From NCBI GenBank assembly GCA_023486985.1, contig JAMDEM010000016.1, forward strand, positions 1 to 5,896: a stretch of DNA of 5,896 bases, in the 5' to 3' direction. The translations under genes were made by a program, and so were the position numbers. Positions 5,891 through 5,896 of this stretch are shown here, one piece after another; the stretch's first letter is position 1, and each line of letters begins with the position of its first letter. The notes under the pieces are model-generated. The model saw only the letters and a list, made by a program, of their open reading frames with translations. It ran no database searches and was not told where the DNA came from. Origin of the DNA: Bacillota bacterium (GTDB lineage Bacteria; Vulcanimicrobiota; JAMDEM01).

Positions 5891-5896
5891 ATTCTA

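Noticed and set aside
1..5896. CRISPR array, tRNA, rRNA or a defence or toxin-antitoxin system
   Set aside because: No regularly spaced repeats, no tRNA cloverleaf and no matching protein families were seen on either strand.

Overview
The window holds three complete bacterial protein genes, one interrupted or incomplete gene, and a duplicated gene fragment at its left edge. Base composition is moderate and slightly AT-rich by eye. Shine-Dalgarno-led genes, a sigma-70-type promoter, queuosine-type tRNA modification and family A DNA polymerase all say Bacteria. Tgt looks close to Firmicutes and deep-branching bacterial forms, but the phylum cannot be fixed from this sequence. The three intact genes all end in TAA and use TGG for Trp, so the code looks standard.

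Layout. Positions 1-127 repeat exactly at 1133-1259, which is the leader and first 29 codons of tgt. The left copy is a dead tgt fragment, followed by AT-rich sequence with a mobile-element-like motif. A cysteine N-terminal-nucleophile hydrolase (NRDE/C45-like) lies on the minus strand at 222-953. A GC-rich palindromic block (about 1047-1120) separates it from the divergent, intact tgt (1173-2327). Tgt converges, with an 8-bp gap, on a secreted protein (2336-3397, minus) that joins a chagasin-type cysteine-protease inhibitor domain to a DUF4163/DUF3298 (PdaC/RsiV-like) module. A divergent intergenic region (3398-3691) carries a good minus-strand promoter for the inhibitor gene and at least two terminator-like hairpins in the polA leader. 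polA runs from a TTG start at 3692 and stops at 5890, just before polymerase motif B, six bases from the window end.

The genes are not an obvious pathway or operon: each is transcribed separately, in alternating orientation. tgt is tRNA-modification housekeeping and polA is DNA repair/replication; the two minus-strand genes are accessory hydrolase and inhibitor functions. I see no defence system, CRISPR array, tRNA or rRNA. The points most worth a second look are the exact 127-bp repeat (real duplication or k=127 assembly signature), the inhibitor-plus-RsiV-like fusion, the polA break, and the hairpins ahead of polA.
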